A stretch of DNA of 64,000 nucleotides from Inia geoffrensis. Its lineage: Eukaryota; Chordata; Mammalia; Artiodactyla; Iniidae. The notes below the pieces were generated by a model. The model was not told where the DNA came from, ran no database searches, and saw only the letters and a program-made list of their open reading frames with translations. Below are positions 1 through 11,900 of the stretch, piece by piece. Location: positions 176,802,945 through 176,866,944 of the forward strand of contig CM070902.1 in the NCBI GenBank assembly GCA_036417435.1. Reading direction: 5' to 3'. Both the position numbers and the translations under genes were made by a program. Numbering within the stretch: the stretch's first letter is position 1; every line of letters begins with the position of its first letter.

Positions 1-254
1 AAAGGTGACTTGTCAGATTTACATTCTCCTTCCTTCTGCTCAGTTTTTTTCTTTAGGGTTTTTTCTCAATTAGAGTGGAAGAAAAATTTTTCCCGCGTGC
101 TCGTGTCAGCCAGGTGCCGCCACTTGTCTGTGTCGTGGCTCAATGGGCACATGACGGGAGGAGATGGGAAAATCGAGATTCTAGCATATTCTGTACACTT
201 AGAATCCCAGGCGCTTCTTGACCCATCATTTCGTTTCCAGAGATTGATTATTAG
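1..254. other. Unassigned sequence
   Basis: No repeat family or gene is recognised. The short open frames on both strands have no recognisable domain, and no supported splice structure is seen. Confidence 0.4.
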
Positions 255-264
255 GAAATAATCA

Positions 265-376
265 TGATGAATTGGGCGATTGGGATTGACATGTATACAC
301 GGATGTGTATAAAATTGGTGACTAATAAGAGCCTGCTGTGTTAAAAACATAAATAAAATAAAATTCAAAAAAAAAA
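265..376 (+). mobile_element. L1 3' end, 5'-truncated
   Basis: This is about 110 bp of L1 3' UTR in sense orientation, ending in an A-rich tail. Its body matches, in reverse complement, the 3' end of the long minus-strand L1 near 20720-20800, so both belong to the same or a close subfamily. A 10-bp target-site duplication 'gaaataatca' flanks it at 255-264 and 377-386. It has no coding capacity. Confidence 0.85.
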
Positions 377-386
377 GAAATAATCA

Positions 387-840
387 AGAGTTGTTTGCAG
401 CACTGTTTACAATAGTAATAAAAAAGTGATAACAGGGAATTCCCTGGTGGTCCAGTGGTTAGGACTCGGGCTCTCGCTGCGGGGGAAGGGGAGGTGGAGT
501 GGCCAGATTCAATGCCTGGTCTGGGAACTAAGATGCCACGAGTGGTGTAGCACGGCCAAAAAGAAAAAAAAAAAAAAAAAAGTGATGACAATCTAAGTAG
601 TCAGCAATAAAGGGCTTATTAAATAAATTATGCCAAAGCAATACAATAGAATACTATGCAGCTATTAAAATCAAATTTTCAAGGTTGTTTATTAACAAGA
701 GTATATGGTCACATTGTATTTAGTGAGAATAAAAAAGTAGGCTCCAAACCTAAATTTACAGTGATCTCCCAATATTTAAAAAGGGATAGATAGGTAGAGA
801 CATAGAAATAGAAACAGGGGCAATTTTCAGGCACTTCCTT
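387..840 (+). mobile_element. Ancient L1 3' fragment, split by a SINE
   Basis: The text around 600-700, including 'atactatgcagctattaaaa', matches the 3' region of old mammalian L1 elements. A CHR SINE interrupts it at 435-576. The boundaries are soft because the copy is diverged. It is non-coding. Confidence 0.55.
435..576 (+). mobile_element. CHR SINE, short tRNA-Glu-like form
   Basis: The head resembles tRNA-Glu ('tccctggtggtccagtggtt') with an A-box-like start, followed by a B-box-like segment, 'gggaactaag', a 'cggccaaaa' end and an A-tail. The target-site duplication is 421-434 and 577-590 with one mismatch. CHR SINEs are RNA polymerase III derived and are copied by L1 machinery. The middle is diverged, so this is an older copy. 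Confidence 0.9.
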
Positions 841-2445
841 ATATAGAACATCAAATTAAAGCAGAGCCTAAAATGAAATTCAGTGTTCCCAAAATTGTGC
901 TTTAAATGCACGGTAGAGCCCTGGCTGGTAAAACCAACCAATTTACCAACCAAAGGGCAACCACAAAAATCCCACGTCTTCTTGACGAAAAATCAATGTT
1001 TTAATGCGTCCATTTGGCTTTTAGATGACAAATTGGTTTATCAATTGGAAGTATTGATCTAGTAATGAGGTCCCGTTTGAGTTGTGTTGTGACCGGCTCT
1101 GTCCCCGCAGGGAGGGTGAGGGGTTTGTCTTTTTACTGCCAGCCTCTCCCGTGGTGTCCTACCCATGGATCCCTCACGCTTTCTTCACCTCTTCATCCCC
1201 ATCCATCCTCTGCTAAAATTGCCAGGCTTGGAAAGGTTCTCGCAAATTCATTCAGCCTAAGATAAAGTGCTGACCAGCTTAAGTGCCTTCCCGACAGGTA
1301 TTTGTATTTAGTAGGGGAAGAGCCCTGAATCCCCCCAAAGTTTCTCCACTGGGGCACTATTTGCATTTGGAGCGGGGCTATTGGAGGGCCAGTGTTAACA
1401 CCCCACCCCATCACCCTGAAAACCACAAAGTTCATGTAGGTCCAGGATCATCGTGTTCTATTCCGGACACTGGCTGATTGCTCAGGAGTTCGTTTGTCTA
1501 AAGAATATGTACTGGGGTCCCGCTCCAGGCCAGACACCGTTCTGGGATTTCAGAACATCCTCTGGTGCTCACGATTCCTGCACAGGAATCATGAAATAAA
1601 CCACATAAGACACTGAAGACTTCATTTAACAGAAATGATTCATATGCTCTTCATTCTAGTTTTTTTTTTTTCTCTAATTTTTTGAAACAAAAGTTAAAAG
1701 CAAAGGTTAGATTTAACTTGGAAAGATCCATCTCACCAGGCCTCTGCTTTCATTCACATTTAAAATAATATTTTTAGAGATACCTTGACTTTTGTGCTTT
1801 GTCATTCACCTATGGGCTTGAGACCCCTGATCACATCCCCTCTGTAAAATGCACAAGAAAATGAAAGTGCCACCTGCTTGCCACCACAATAGATCATTTG
1901 CACATCTCGGTTTCAGTAGTGCATTTGAGAGGATGACGCTTTGTTCCATTAAACTGGAGCCTCTGTTTTTTTTTTTTTTTCTTTCTCCCAGATGTTAATA
2001 ACCACCACTCTGTTACTCAAGAGGTTTTGTCTAGGTAATTAAAGATCTCTTCACATCATGGTTGAATATAAAGTCCTAAATGAGTCATGCAGTGAACTTG
2101 GGTCTTTTGAGTTTAATGAGGTCAGTTTTCATGAAGGAAATTATTTTTTTGATAAATTTTAAAACTGTGAAAGACAAATTCAATTATACATTCCTAATAT
2201 AGCCACTTAAAATAGAATTTAAGCTTATTAAGTAATGAGAATAATTTATAAAAACTATTACAAACCTCAAAGTTTGGGTTAAAAAACAGAGAAGAATCCC
2301 CCTAGAAACACTCTCCTAAGAGAAAAACTCATTAAAGGAAAACTGTTTATTATTGTTTATATGTTATCTTTTAAAAAAATGGACATCTGGATTTCACCCC
2401 AATTTTTTGTTTTAAATAGTGAAGTGTATTCAATTTGTGGATGAA
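841..2445. other. Unassigned, repeat-poor stretch
   Basis: Mostly AT-rich sequence with short T-runs (about 1662-1672 and 1967-1980). Small open frames near 1065-1477 on both strands have no recognisable domain or clear splice context. I see no identifiable gene or repeat. Confidence 0.4.
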
Positions 2446-2460
2446 AATAATGTTTATTTT

Positions 2461-2785
2461 ATTTTTATTTTTTAATTAATTAATTAATTTGGTGGCATTG
2501 GGTGTTTGTTGCTGCACACAGGCTTTCTCTAGTTGCGGCGAGCGGTGTCTACGCTTTGCGGTGCGCGGACTTCTCATTGTGGTGGCTTCTCTTGTTGCGG
2601 AGCACGGGCCGTAGGTGCACAGGCTTCAGTAGCTGTGGCTCACGGGCTCTAGGGCACAGGCTCAGTAGTTGTGGTGCTGAGCTTAGTTGCTCCGTGACAT
2701 GTGAGATCTTCCGGAACCAGGGCTCAAACCCGTGTCCCCTGAATTGGCAGGCGGATTCTTAACCACCGTGTCACCAGGGAAGTCC
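2461..2785 (-). mobile_element. CHR SINE, long form
   Basis: Reverse-strand CHR SINE of about 325 bp. The plus strand ends in 'accagggaagtcc', the complement of the SINE head, and the T-rich/(TAAT) left side is the tail. An exact 15-bp target-site duplication 'aataatgtttatttt' lies at 2446-2460 and 2786-2800. Compared with the compact type it has extra modules of the 'cagtagttgtggctc' kind. The open frame inside it is not a gene. Confidence 0.93.
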
Positions 2786-3049
2786 AATAATGTTTATTTT
2801 AACAGGAACTTGTTTTCTTAATATAATGGTTGTTCCATTAATATTCTAGCGATGACACATTACGTGCGTCTTTCAACTAATAGAAATAAGAACAATTACA
2901 AAAATAATCCAAAGTAACTGTGAGATCAATTACAGCCTGCTGTAAGCTATATAATAATAACATAAACATATTCATCCAGAATTAAAACAGTAGGTCAGAA
3001 GAGCAATCTATTGGGAGTCAATATTCTATAATCATCAGGACAAAGTTCG

Positions 3050-3240
3050 GAAGCAGACGGGCCGGAATTTGAAAACGGGCTTAAACACTTATTAGAAGTG
3101 TGACCTTGTTTTAATAATCCTCTCTGAGCTGCAGGCTGTTCACTTGTTCACTTGTAAAATGGGGGCAATAGTGCCTAATATTTGAATCCAGTTGTTTTGA
3201 AGAATTCAGTGATGCTGGCAAGAAATGCACTAGAAAAGTC
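3050..3240 (+). mobile_element. MIR SINE
   Basis: The MIR core is recognisable: 'agtgtgaccttg', then a pyrimidine-rich stretch, then 'cttgtaaaatgggg' near 3150. The copy is degraded, as expected for this ancient mammalian tRNA-derived SINE, and its ends are approximate. Confidence 0.65.
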
Positions 3241-3947
3241 CCGATCCATCCATACATGTGTGAAAATCGATGGAACTTTTCATTATCAGAAAAGCCTCTA
3301 TTGAAATTCAATATATGCCCTGGGACGTATTTTGGACAAGTTCTTAGTCCAGATCATTTCCCAGAGGGGAAAATGATTGGATTGGGAGACAGCGTATGGC
3401 AATGGGGTGTGCAAAGAGGGGAGAGCGTTCCTTTCTTCTCATTTTTAAATTAGCAAGTGTGGTTAGGTATCAATGACTAATAGTGATGTTTTGGTTTTAA
3501 TGCTCATTGTGGAACTTCGCTTATTTAATTTTTTGGTTGAGAGAGCCTGAACGAATGTTAAGTAGAATAATAGAAGAAAATTTATTTTTCCTAAACATAG
3601 CACTTCAAGAAAAGTACAGAGGCAGCACAAGAGACAAAAGGGGCATTTGTTCCATCATAAGAGCATCCCACCTGCTGCCCCCTTTGCTCTGTGTTACTAG
3701 TATTTCCCTGGCAGCACCGTTGTGAGGCTACCTAACAAAGCCCTTGAAAGGATAGGAAATGGTGTGTAGCTGTTAATAACAGCTTAATTTCCTACATTTA
3801 GAAGCAGTAAAAGCCGACACGGCTCACCGCGTTTCATTGTACTTATCAAAGGACCTCTTTTCAGTAAAATTCTAAGTGTAGTTTTAGAGCACGTATATCA
3901 TTATTGATGAAGTGGTTCTCTGGAGAACTTGGGACACGGAGTTTATA
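3241..3947. other. Unassigned sequence
   Basis: No gene or repeat is recognised. The open frames at 3256-3453 and 3507-3725 are short, start at arbitrary ATGs and show no known domain. Confidence 0.4.
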
Positions 3948-3958
3948 AGATTAACAAT

Positions 3959-4129
3959 GGGACTTCCCTGGCGTTCCAGTGGTTAAGACTCTGCGCTTCC
4001 AATGCAGGGGGCACGGGTTCGATCCCTGGTCGGGGAACTAAGATTCCACATGCTGAGCAGTGCGGCCAAAAAATAAAAAAAAAAAACAAAAAAACCCCCC
4101 CAAAACAAACAAACAAACAAACAAACAAA
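3959..4129 (+). mobile_element. CHR SINE, short form with (AAAC)n tail
   Basis: A tRNA-Glu-like head with 'gttccagtggttaag', the B box 'gggttcgatccctgg' and the 'gcggccaaaaaa' end. The tail has expanded to (AAAC)n at about 4102-4128. The target-site duplication 'agattaaca' is at 3948-3956 and again after the tail at about 4132-4140. Confidence 0.9.
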
Positions 4130-4140
4130 AGAGATTAACA

Positions 4141-4584
4141 GTGAACATCATTAAAACACTATAGCAGAAAAGACAAGATCGAGAAATAACGACAAAGGAG
4201 GCTTGGGGAACATTGGGAAAATATTCCCCAAGGAGAGGATGGGCAAGGGAGGCATCCAAATCCAAGTTGTTCTCAATCTACCAACTACTGTTTTTACTCT
4301 TGAAATGGATACTTGTGAATTCACTTGGAATTTACAAGAAAATATTCCTAGGGAACCAACGTTAAAAATGGTGGTGAGGCCTCTCGCAGGCCTTGTGAAA
4401 CCACTAACCCCCATGTAGCTGCACCAAAGAACACTACGTCCCTGCTGTTCCTGAGGGCTAAATAGCGACATTCCAACCTGCTGCCAGGATGCTGGTGTAT
4501 CTCCCAAGCTGCCAACCCCATAACCCCCCTAAAGTAGTTTCCTCCAGCCTCCTCTCCTACTGGGCCAACAAAGAAGAAGTCTTT
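4141..4584. other. Unassigned sequence
   Basis: A minus-strand open frame of 118 codons (4151-4507) overlaps a plus-strand one of 71 codons. Neither shows a recognisable domain. I regard them as chance frames. Confidence 0.4.
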
Positions 4585-4708
4585 GGAATTCCCTGTCGGT
4601 CCAGTGGTTAGGACTTGGTGCTTTCACTTCGGGCGCCCGGGTTTGATCCCTGGTCGGGGAACTAAGCTCCTGCATGCCACGTGGTGTGACCACATTTTTT
4701 TAAAAAAA
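4585..4708 (+). mobile_element. CHR SINE, short form
   Basis: A tRNA-Glu-like head ('cggtccagtggttaggac'), a B box near 'ccgggtttgatccctgg', 'ggggaactaag' and an A-tail interrupted by T's. The flanks 'aagaagtcttt' and 'aaagaattcttt' look like a decayed target-site duplication. Confidence 0.88.
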
Positions 4709-6047
4709 GAATTCTTTCCCTCGTGATGACAAAAGAAGAAAGAATTCTCAGGCAGCCAATGTTAACAGGAAGAGGTAGTGACTGACATTTTAGGGATGTT
4801 CAAAGTTTGTTTTCAGGGCTTCGGAAAGGCCCACACCAGGGACTTGCTTCACTTTCTTTTACAATACGTGTGTCATTGCTGCCCTGTGTTTGGTTGAGTT
4901 CATGGAAATAGCTGTGTTGCTTGTTGATCGTGAGAGGTGGGCACATAATAGCATCTATAAATCCCAGGCTACCCCTCTGCCCAGCCTTCTGTCCTCCTCA
5001 GAGCCTCAAGGGGAAGGTCACCCTGGACCACTTGAACTGAGGTGCCAGAAACCACAGAAAGGTCCTGCCAGCCACCTCACAAGATCCTCTGATGACACAG
5101 CCTAACACAACCTGCTTTACGGTATTCCAACAACAACCGAAGTCAGAATAACTCGGACACAACGCGAAAAAAAAAGTAAGCCTCAAAAGCTTTTCTTTTT
5201 TTCCCCTCAAAACATCAGCATGCAAATGAGTTAGCTAGTAGTCACTAATAGCTTTTTCCCTGCAAAATTATTGGCTAATTATACCAATTATTACATTCTC
5301 AGCCTATCAGGCCATGCTTTGTTCATCGAGAGACAAAAATGTTCCCCGGAACCGATCCACAGGGCAACAGATGAAGTCTGTTTTGGTGCTTCTTTCTTGC
5401 CAGGCGTGCTCATGATCAGTGCTGACCACGGAGGCCTGGCCTCGGTCCACGGTGAATGGTTACAGCTCATCATTCATCTCTCCCTTCTGAAACATCCAGA
5501 AAAAGGAGCCATTGCCACATAAACGTGGACTCTCTGACACACAGAGGGATCGATCGCCCTTATCTTTCAGGATACTGGAAACCCTGATTACATGGGTATG
5601 GACACATGTAAATGATAGAGCATCCTTCCCTATACACTGTACTACATTACATACAGTCATACAGGGGACAGTCTAACCAGATTAATGTCTTCAAAGTTAG
5701 CAGAATGCTCACACATCTATCATTTGGTTGATATCAATGATGTCCAGGCATTAAAACTTAATCCCCATTGAGAAAAGTTTACTCCATATAGGTCAAAGCG
5801 TAGTGAACTATTAAAGCTTTTTTTAAACATAAGTTTAGGGTGGAATTGTCAGGATTCCACCAGACAATGTGATGGGGCCGTTCGAGTGAATCTCAAAAAA
5901 ATAACGTAAGACGTATTTACATTTTATCATTTGCCAGTGTCTATATTATTTTAGAATCAATTAAACACTTGATGACTATTGATGTTCATTACGCCCAAAG
6001 TTTTCCAGACTCCTCTGTATTCACTGTATTATAAGTGTAGTCATCAT
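4709..6047. other. Unassigned, repeat-poor stretch
   Basis: No gene or interspersed repeat is recognised. Open frames at 4890-5225 and 5271-5660 on both strands are short and without known motifs. Confidence 0.4.
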
Positions 6048-6061
6048 TACATTGTGGGTTT

Positions 6062-6277
6062 TTTGTTTGTTTGTTTGTTTATTTTGCGGTCCACGGGCCT
6101 CTCACTGTCGTGGCCTCTCCCGTTGCGGAGCACAGGCTCCGGACGCGCAGGCTCAGCGGCCACGGCTCACGGGCCCAGCCGCTCCGCGGCACGTGGGATC
6201 TTCCCGGACCGGGGCACGAACCCCTGTCCCCTGCGTCAGCAGGCGGACTCTCCACCACTGCGCCACCAGGGAAGCCC
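6062..6277 (-). mobile_element. CHR SINE, compact young type
   Basis: Full compact-type copy read in reverse: T/(GTTT) tail, 'gcggtccacgggcctctcac', GC-rich body, ending 'accagggaagccc'. The target-site duplication 'tacattgtgggttt' / 'tacattgtggtttt' is at 6048-6061 and 6278-6291. Three overlapping open frames of 87-137 codons cover it and are by-products of the GC-rich SINE. Confidence 0.95.
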
Positions 6278-6291
6278 TACATTGTGGTTTT

Positions 6292-7460
6292 AAACCATTT
6301 GATCGCGCAACACACTGTAGATTTTTATCTCTGATTTTCTTCCTCTCTCACAGTTTTGGTACAAATGTTCTGTTTATGGTCGGGCATGGTAATTCAGGTT
6401 TGAGGCAGGTTGTAACAAGAACCATCTGTCCTCTTCCCCTATCTGAGTCCTTCTGTCATGATTAATTGTTGTTACCAAAAAAAAAGTACCACCTCTTTGC
6501 TGGAGTTTTGCAAGAGGCTGCAGCCACTGCCTCTCTTTACAGTAATGGAGCTTAAAATATGACATGTTTTGTTCCCTGTGGCCTTAAACACCCAGTCTCT
6601 GCTATCGTGGTTCCCAAGGCTTCCAGTAGATTGAGAGAGACGAGAGACGGGTGGAAACCACTCTTGGTAACATCAGAAAATAACAAGATGGAGACAAAAT
6701 TGAAATCGTTACTCAAGAATGTTCCACTTTGTATTAAGCATTTTGGGTGTCTGCCTCGTAGGGAATAAAACACAACTGAAGAAAGTAATACACACATCAT
6801 GTTCGCATTGATACAAATGAGCTCCTAAAGAGGATGAGGAAATGCTGGTATGAAATGCAGCAGGGTATGTCAAGGTTTGGTAGAAGTTAAGTTAAAAACA
6901 CAAATCCACGTTTCCTGAAGACCTCTGTTGTTGCTTAATTTCAAAAGCATCTGAAGAGAAAGAGAAAGGGGCCAGAGCTAGGATTTAATTTTTATTAGAA
7001 GGAAATGCACTCTAGGAGGGACCAATGTGGGAGGGCCCCAAGGAACAGAAAGGTCTGCTCGGAGGTGTTGCATCATTAGCCCTGCAGAGGTAGCTCCCAC
7101 TGCAGTTCGAGTGGAAGGGTACTGAGTTGTGGTACAAATTCTCAGAAATGCTGCCCGTTTCCTAATTCAACCAGCATTTATCCAACCAGGATTGGCTATA
7201 GAGAAGGGGGAAGAAGATGCAAAAGGGATGGAGGATGTCGTTGCTTTTGTGTTCAGTCATCAAGGAACTTTAAACAAGTTGGGAAACAGACGTGAAACCT
7301 AGGACAACCATCTCAGCCTCTAGTGATGTGCTTTGCTGGACCACAAGGCTCCCTCCCTCTTTCCCAGAAATCCCCTTCCCTTAGTCTGCCCATTTTTCTG
7401 AAGTCCTCCCTGTTAGAGCCATCGTTCCTACTCAGGCTTTCTATGTAGGAAAAGATGTGG
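6292..7460. other. Unassigned sequence
   Basis: No supported gene. The region around 7150-7190 faintly resembles ancient repeat motifs of the 'caaatatttattgagc' class, but too weakly to call. Open frames at 6374-6800 overlap on opposite strands without known domains. Confidence 0.35.

Positions 7461-7509
<49 letters not shown>
7461..7509. repeat. (CA)n microsatellite
   Basis: Nearly perfect CA dinucleotide run of about 48 bp, probably length-polymorphic. The Cys-Val-rich minus-strand frame across it is an artefact. Confidence 0.97.
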
Positions 7510-7511
<2 letters not shown>

Positions 7512-7745
7512 AATCCCTATAAAACCCCTCTTACAATATAAATATGTTACTTACAAGGGCTCATACAGTTCCGGACATCTCAGTCTTGGTATCATGCCAA
7601 ACAAGGTTCTCAGGAAATGAGACACAAGACGTGAAACAAAAATATAGGTAAAGAAGGAAACCCAGAATGGTCCAGAATAAGATGTGGGAAGTAGCCACAG
7701 GGGGAGTCATGAGATTGATAGAGTGAGTTCAAACTACAGGTCCAG

Positions 7746-7960
7746 GGCTGCCCTGGTGGCGCAGCGGTTGAGAGTCCGCCTGCCGACGCGGGGGACACGG
7801 GTTCGTGCCCCGGTCCGGGAAGATTCCGCGTGCCGCGGAGCGGCTGGGCCCGTGAGTCATGGCCGCTGAGCCTGCGCGTCCGGAGCCTGTGCTCCGCAAC
7901 GGGAGAGGCCACAGCAGTGAGAGGCCCGCGTACCGCAAAAAATAAATAAATAAATAAATA
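7746..7960 (+). mobile_element. CHR SINE, compact young type
   Basis: Begins 'gggctgccctggtggcgcag' with an A box, has the B box 'gggttcgtgccccgg', ends 'gcccgcgtaccgc' and carries an (AAAT)n tail. An exact 15-bp target-site duplication 'aaactacaggtccag' lies at 7731-7745 and 7961-7975. The perfect duplication and low divergence suggest a fairly recent insertion. Confidence 0.96.
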
Positions 7961-7975
7961 AAACTACAGGTCCAG

Positions 7976-8409
7976 TATACAGGGGCATTTCAGTGCCAAT
8001 GTGATAAAGCTGGACTTTGGCTTATGAAGGGTGAAAAGGAAAACGAGGCGATTACCAGGAAGAGAGTGTTAAGAACCTGGCAGCCACCTTCACGCTGGAT
8101 CAGAAGTGGTGGAGACTGTGATTAGAGAAGTCAGTGAGGAGGCTGTTGACTTCTTCAGGAATAGAGAGGCAGAAATACCTGAATTAGGTGATGTTATCAT
8201 AGGAATAAATTAATATTTTGAATAACTGTAATATGCTGCAGGGACAGATTGGCTATGAGAATTGAGGTTTCCCTTGGGCAGTGATTCCCAAGTTTTAATG
8301 TTAGGTATCTGTGAACTGGTGATGGTGGTGAAAGATACAGGACACTGGAAGAGATACCTGATTTGGTCAGTGGTGGCAGCATGGTGAGATGTTACCTTCC
8401 TTTCTAATT
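7976..8409. other. Unassigned sequence
   Basis: Repeat-poor stretch between a SINE and an L1 fragment. No gene recognised. Confidence 0.4.
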
Positions 8410-8880
8410 ACTTTTTTTTTCCGCTTTTGTTGAGATGTAATCGATATACAGCACTGTATAAGTTTAAGGTATACGGCGTAATGACTTCATTTACATAGAT
8501 TGTAAAGTGATTACCACAGCAACTTTACTTAACATCCATCATCTCATATAGATACAAAAGAAAAAAGAAAAAGAAAAGGTTTTTCCCTGTGATGGGAACT
8601 CTTAGCACCTACTCCTAAAAACTTTCATATGTAACACACAGCAGTGTTAATTATAACGATCACGCTATACGTTACAGCCCCAGGACTTATGTATCTCATA
8701 ATGGGAAGTTTGTACCTTTCGACACCTTCATCTAATTCCCCTTCCGTCTCCCCTCCACCTCTGGCAACCACACATCTCATCTCTTTTTCCGTGAGTCAGT
8801 TGTTTTCTTGTTGTGTTTTTTAGATTCCACGTATAAGTGAGATCATGCCGTATTTGTCTTTTTCTGGCGAACGTTACTTT
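8410..8880 (-). mobile_element. Old L1 3' fragment
   Basis: The plus strand shows the complement of an L1 3' end: T-run, 'gttgagatgtaatcgatata', then 'taaagtgattaccaca', 'aacatccatcatctcat', 'ccacgtataagtgagatcat' and 'atttgtctttttctgg'. This order matches the L1 3' UTR and ORF2 end of older L1MA-like families. It is 5'-truncated and diverged, with no coding potential. Confidence 0.85.
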
Positions 8881-9189
8881 AAACACTTTTAGTCACATAA
8901 GCAGCTGGACATTTCTTGTTGCCTTAGGACCCAGGACTGAGTTTTCAGTGAGATATGGAGCAAAAGAAACATGAATCTGCAAGTCACAGAGATTTGAAGC
9001 CTTGAGAGTAAATGACCAGCAAGACCAGAGAGCCGAGGACAAGTTTCCTTGGAATGTTCATGGGAAAGGGCTGAGTCATCATAACTGAGGGGAAATGGAT
9101 AATCAGGGAGATGGAAGGAAAGTGGGAGCAAGAGCTTTAAAGTAGGGTAAGATGATCAGTGGTGTGAAAGGCTCGTCTAAAACAGTAAA

Positions 9190-10020
9190 TTTTTTCTCAC
9201 CCTAAAATCGTTGTCTCCAGAATATAGAATTCTGACAGATGGTCTCTTAGTACTTTGAAGTTATTCCACTGTCTTTGTCTTCCATTGTTACTGTTAAGAA
9301 GTCCTGTGTCATTCTATCCATCACTTCTTTGTAGGCAGTTTGTCTTTTTCACTGATTTCTTTTAAACTATTGCCTTTGTTTTTATTCTGAAACTTCGCTG
9401 AAATATATTTTTACTTATACTGCTTGGGACTCACTGTGAATTGTGAATCTGAGGATTATGTCTTTAGCAATTCTAAAAGTTTTTCAGATATTCTCTCTTT
9501 AAGTATTACATGTCTCCCATTCTCTTGATTCTCTCTTTTAAGAGATGCAGATGTTTTCTAAGGGTAGTTGTGAGTTAGGCCTTATTATTTCCCTCTTCAT
9601 CCCACTTTCTGTCTCTTCATCTCTGCACGGTAGAACGTGGGTCATTTCCTCAGACCTAACTTATTCGAGTTTAGCAAGTCTCAGTTATGCTCTTTCACTT
9701 TCCCATTGGTATTTCATTTCAATTCCTTTTGTTTTTCATATTTATAGAGGCTGTATTTAATTATTTCTTTCCAATCTATATGTTGGATTTTCATAGACTC
9801 TTATTATTTTATCATATTTTAGAGTCTTTCTTTTATGCTCTTAATCACATTATGTCTATTTTTTTGGTCCCTATTTAATAGTTCTATGTTAGCTGATGGT
9901 CTTAGGAAACTGAATCCTTCTACTTGTTGTGTCTGCTGACTCTCAAACTTGGTGAGCTGTTTCCTTGTGTGCACTGTATTCAAGAACCTGTGCTCACCTT
10001 CAGCAGGGGAATCCCTCACA
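9190..10020 (-). mobile_element. Ancient L1 fragment, 5'/ORF1 region
   Basis: Reads like the reverse complement of the ORF1/5' part of an ancient L1: 'ccattgttactgttaagaag', 'gatattctctctttaag', 'cccattctcttgattctctc' are degenerate versions of phrases in old L1 ORF1. Frames are destroyed. Ends are approximate and the subfamily is unknown. Confidence 0.55.
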
Positions 10021-10179
10021 TCCTGAGTGAACATGCTGTCCCTTCAAAACAGCTTTATGTTTGTTTCTTCCAGGAGCCTTAGGTGGCCCTGCCCAGTGGA
10101 GCCTATCACTGGACAGGACCAATTTTTACATCAATTTTTCAACTTACAGATACTTGGCCCAGGCAGATGGTATATTGGC

Positions 10180-10375
10180 ATTCAACAGACTACCATCTCT
10201 TTTTGTAAATAAAGTTTTACTGAAATGCGCACATGCCCATTTGTTGACATAATGTCAACAACCGCTTTTCTTCTCCAAGGGCAGAGTTGAAGAGCTGCAG
10301 CAGAGACTGTATGGCCCACAAGTTGATAATTTACTATCTAACCCTGTACAGAGAATGCTTGTCAACCTCTGGTAT
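10180..10375 (+). mobile_element. Non-autonomous DNA transposon remnant (hAT-like)
   Basis: Contains diverged forms of a common mammalian MITE: 'tgtaaataaagttttactga', 'cagagttgaagagctgcagc', 'gactgtatggcccaca' and an end resembling 'aatgcttgtcaacctctgg'. The family is thought to be hAT-derived; I do not assign a name. There is no transposase. Confidence 0.6.
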
Positions 10376-11055
10376 AAATTCAAATCCTAAACCAGAGTAA
10401 GAGCAGGTAGAAGGCTACAGAGTCTCAGGGGAGAGACTAATTTTTTCCACTCAGAGTCCAAGCTGACGAGTTTCTTTGTTCACTCCATGTGCTAGTCGGG
10501 AGGTTGCGTTTGATTTTGTTTTTACAGTCCATACTTTCACTAAGAACATAGCTTTTTAAGGTCCTGGACTGATGCAGATTTATTGATTCTAACTCTCTAT
10601 CTTGTATGAGTCTAGAGCCTAAGGCCTCATATCCTGAGGACATTTAAATCCAAATTCCTGGATCCGCGAGAGCACATTTTTCTGCCACACCAACATCCCT
10701 CCACAGCACTGCTCCACTTACAACTCCTATCCTAACTGCTCAGTTTTGACTCCTGCAGATATTACTTATAGATCAGCTCTGTATTAGGGTTTTTTTTTTT
10801 TCCAGCAGTTATGGGTGTTTTATAGCAAAATATTTCTCAAGTTTTATATAACAGGTCATATTTCTGAGAAATAAAAGTTGTGTAAAATGTAACTGGAATC
10901 TTGGAGGACTAAAAAATTTTAAACTTTACTAAAATATTTAGAATATTGAATAAGACTATTTCTATGGAATCATAAAGGTGAAACCCATTTAGGAAAATTG
11001 AGAAAGAAGTGAGCAATGAAATATGCACCTTGCCACAATGATTGGAGGCCACATG
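10376..11055. other. Unassigned sequence
   Basis: AT-rich in the second half, with a T-run near 10791-10801. The only frame of note is a 68-codon minus-strand one at 10437-10643 without known motifs. Confidence 0.4.
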
Positions 11056-11059
11056 GCAG

Positions 11060-11240
11060 AGGGGACCCTGATATCAGACTTGCCCCAAGTTGAATCCTAC
11101 CCATGTAACCCTTAGAAAAGTTATTTAACTTCTCATAACCTCACTTTCTTTATCTGTAAAACAGGATAATAAAGTCTATAGCAAAATATCAATATATGAC
11201 CCTTGCAATTAATGTGAGTGCATTACAAAGTCTTTAGAAT
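11060..11240 (+). mobile_element. MIR SINE
   Basis: Degraded MIR with 'agttatttaacttctcat', 'ctttatctgtaaaacaggat' and a trailing A/T-rich segment. Ends are approximate. Confidence 0.7.
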
Positions 11241-11544
11241 ATTAGTCACTCTTCAGAATACCTCTCTCCAGCTTCAAAGGAAAGAACCATGTGGCATATA
11301 TAACAGCAAGTATTTCTAGCTGACTTTAGCCACTGTCATTTCCATGGCAACTACCTTACTCTGAGAAGAGGGGCAAAATACATAAAGATGCTATCAAAGA
11401 TTTATAGTCACTTATTTGGAGTGAGCTTCATAATTCTCAGGGCTCTGAGGGAAGGCATTATCTCAAACCTGTGGTATTAAAAACTTACAGTTATCAATTC
11501 TTTCCCTTGGAAAGCTATTTAGTAATTTCCAATTGTTTAGCAAT
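11241..11544. other. Unassigned sequence
   Basis: No gene or repeat recognised before the paired SINE insertion. Confidence 0.4.
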
Positions 11545-11559
11545 CTGGCCTCATTTTTT

Positions 11560-11885
11560 AAAAAGTTAATTATTTATTTTTGGCTGTGTTGGATCTTCGT
11601 TGCTGCGCATGGGCTTTCTCTAGTTGCGGCGAGCCGGGGCTACTCTTTGTTGCGGTGCGCGGGCTTCTCTTGTTGTGGAGCATGGGCTCTAGGCGCACAG
11701 GCTTCAGTAGTTGTGGCTCGTGGGCTCAGTAGTTGTGGTTCGCAAGCCCGAGAGCGCAGGGTCAGTAGTTGTGGCACACGGCTTCGTTGCTCCGCGTCAT
11801 GTGGGATCTTCCCGGACCAGGGCTTGAACCCGTGTCCCCTGCATTGGCAGGTGGATTCTTAACCACTGTGCCACCAGGGAAGTCC
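11560..11885 (-). mobile_element. CHR SINE, long form (first of a pair)
   Basis: Reverse-strand long CHR SINE ending in 'accagggaagtcc', with repeated 'cagtagttgtgg' modules. It is flanked by 'ctggcctcatttttt' at 11545-11559 and 11886-11900. The same 15-mer occurs a third time after the neighbouring SINE, so the two elements share a target site. Confidence 0.94.
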
Positions 11886-11900
11886 CTGGCCTCATTTTTT

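Noticed and set aside
435..576. tRNA-Glu gene candidate
   Set aside because: The tRNA-like head is diverged, cannot fold as a full tRNA, and is followed by a SINE body, A-tail and target-site duplication.
4151..4507. 118-codon minus-strand gene
   Set aside because: Short, motif-free and opposed by a plus-strand frame; chance is the simpler reading.
4585..4708. tRNA-Glu-like sequence
   Set aside because: Same reason: it is the head of a short CHR SINE.
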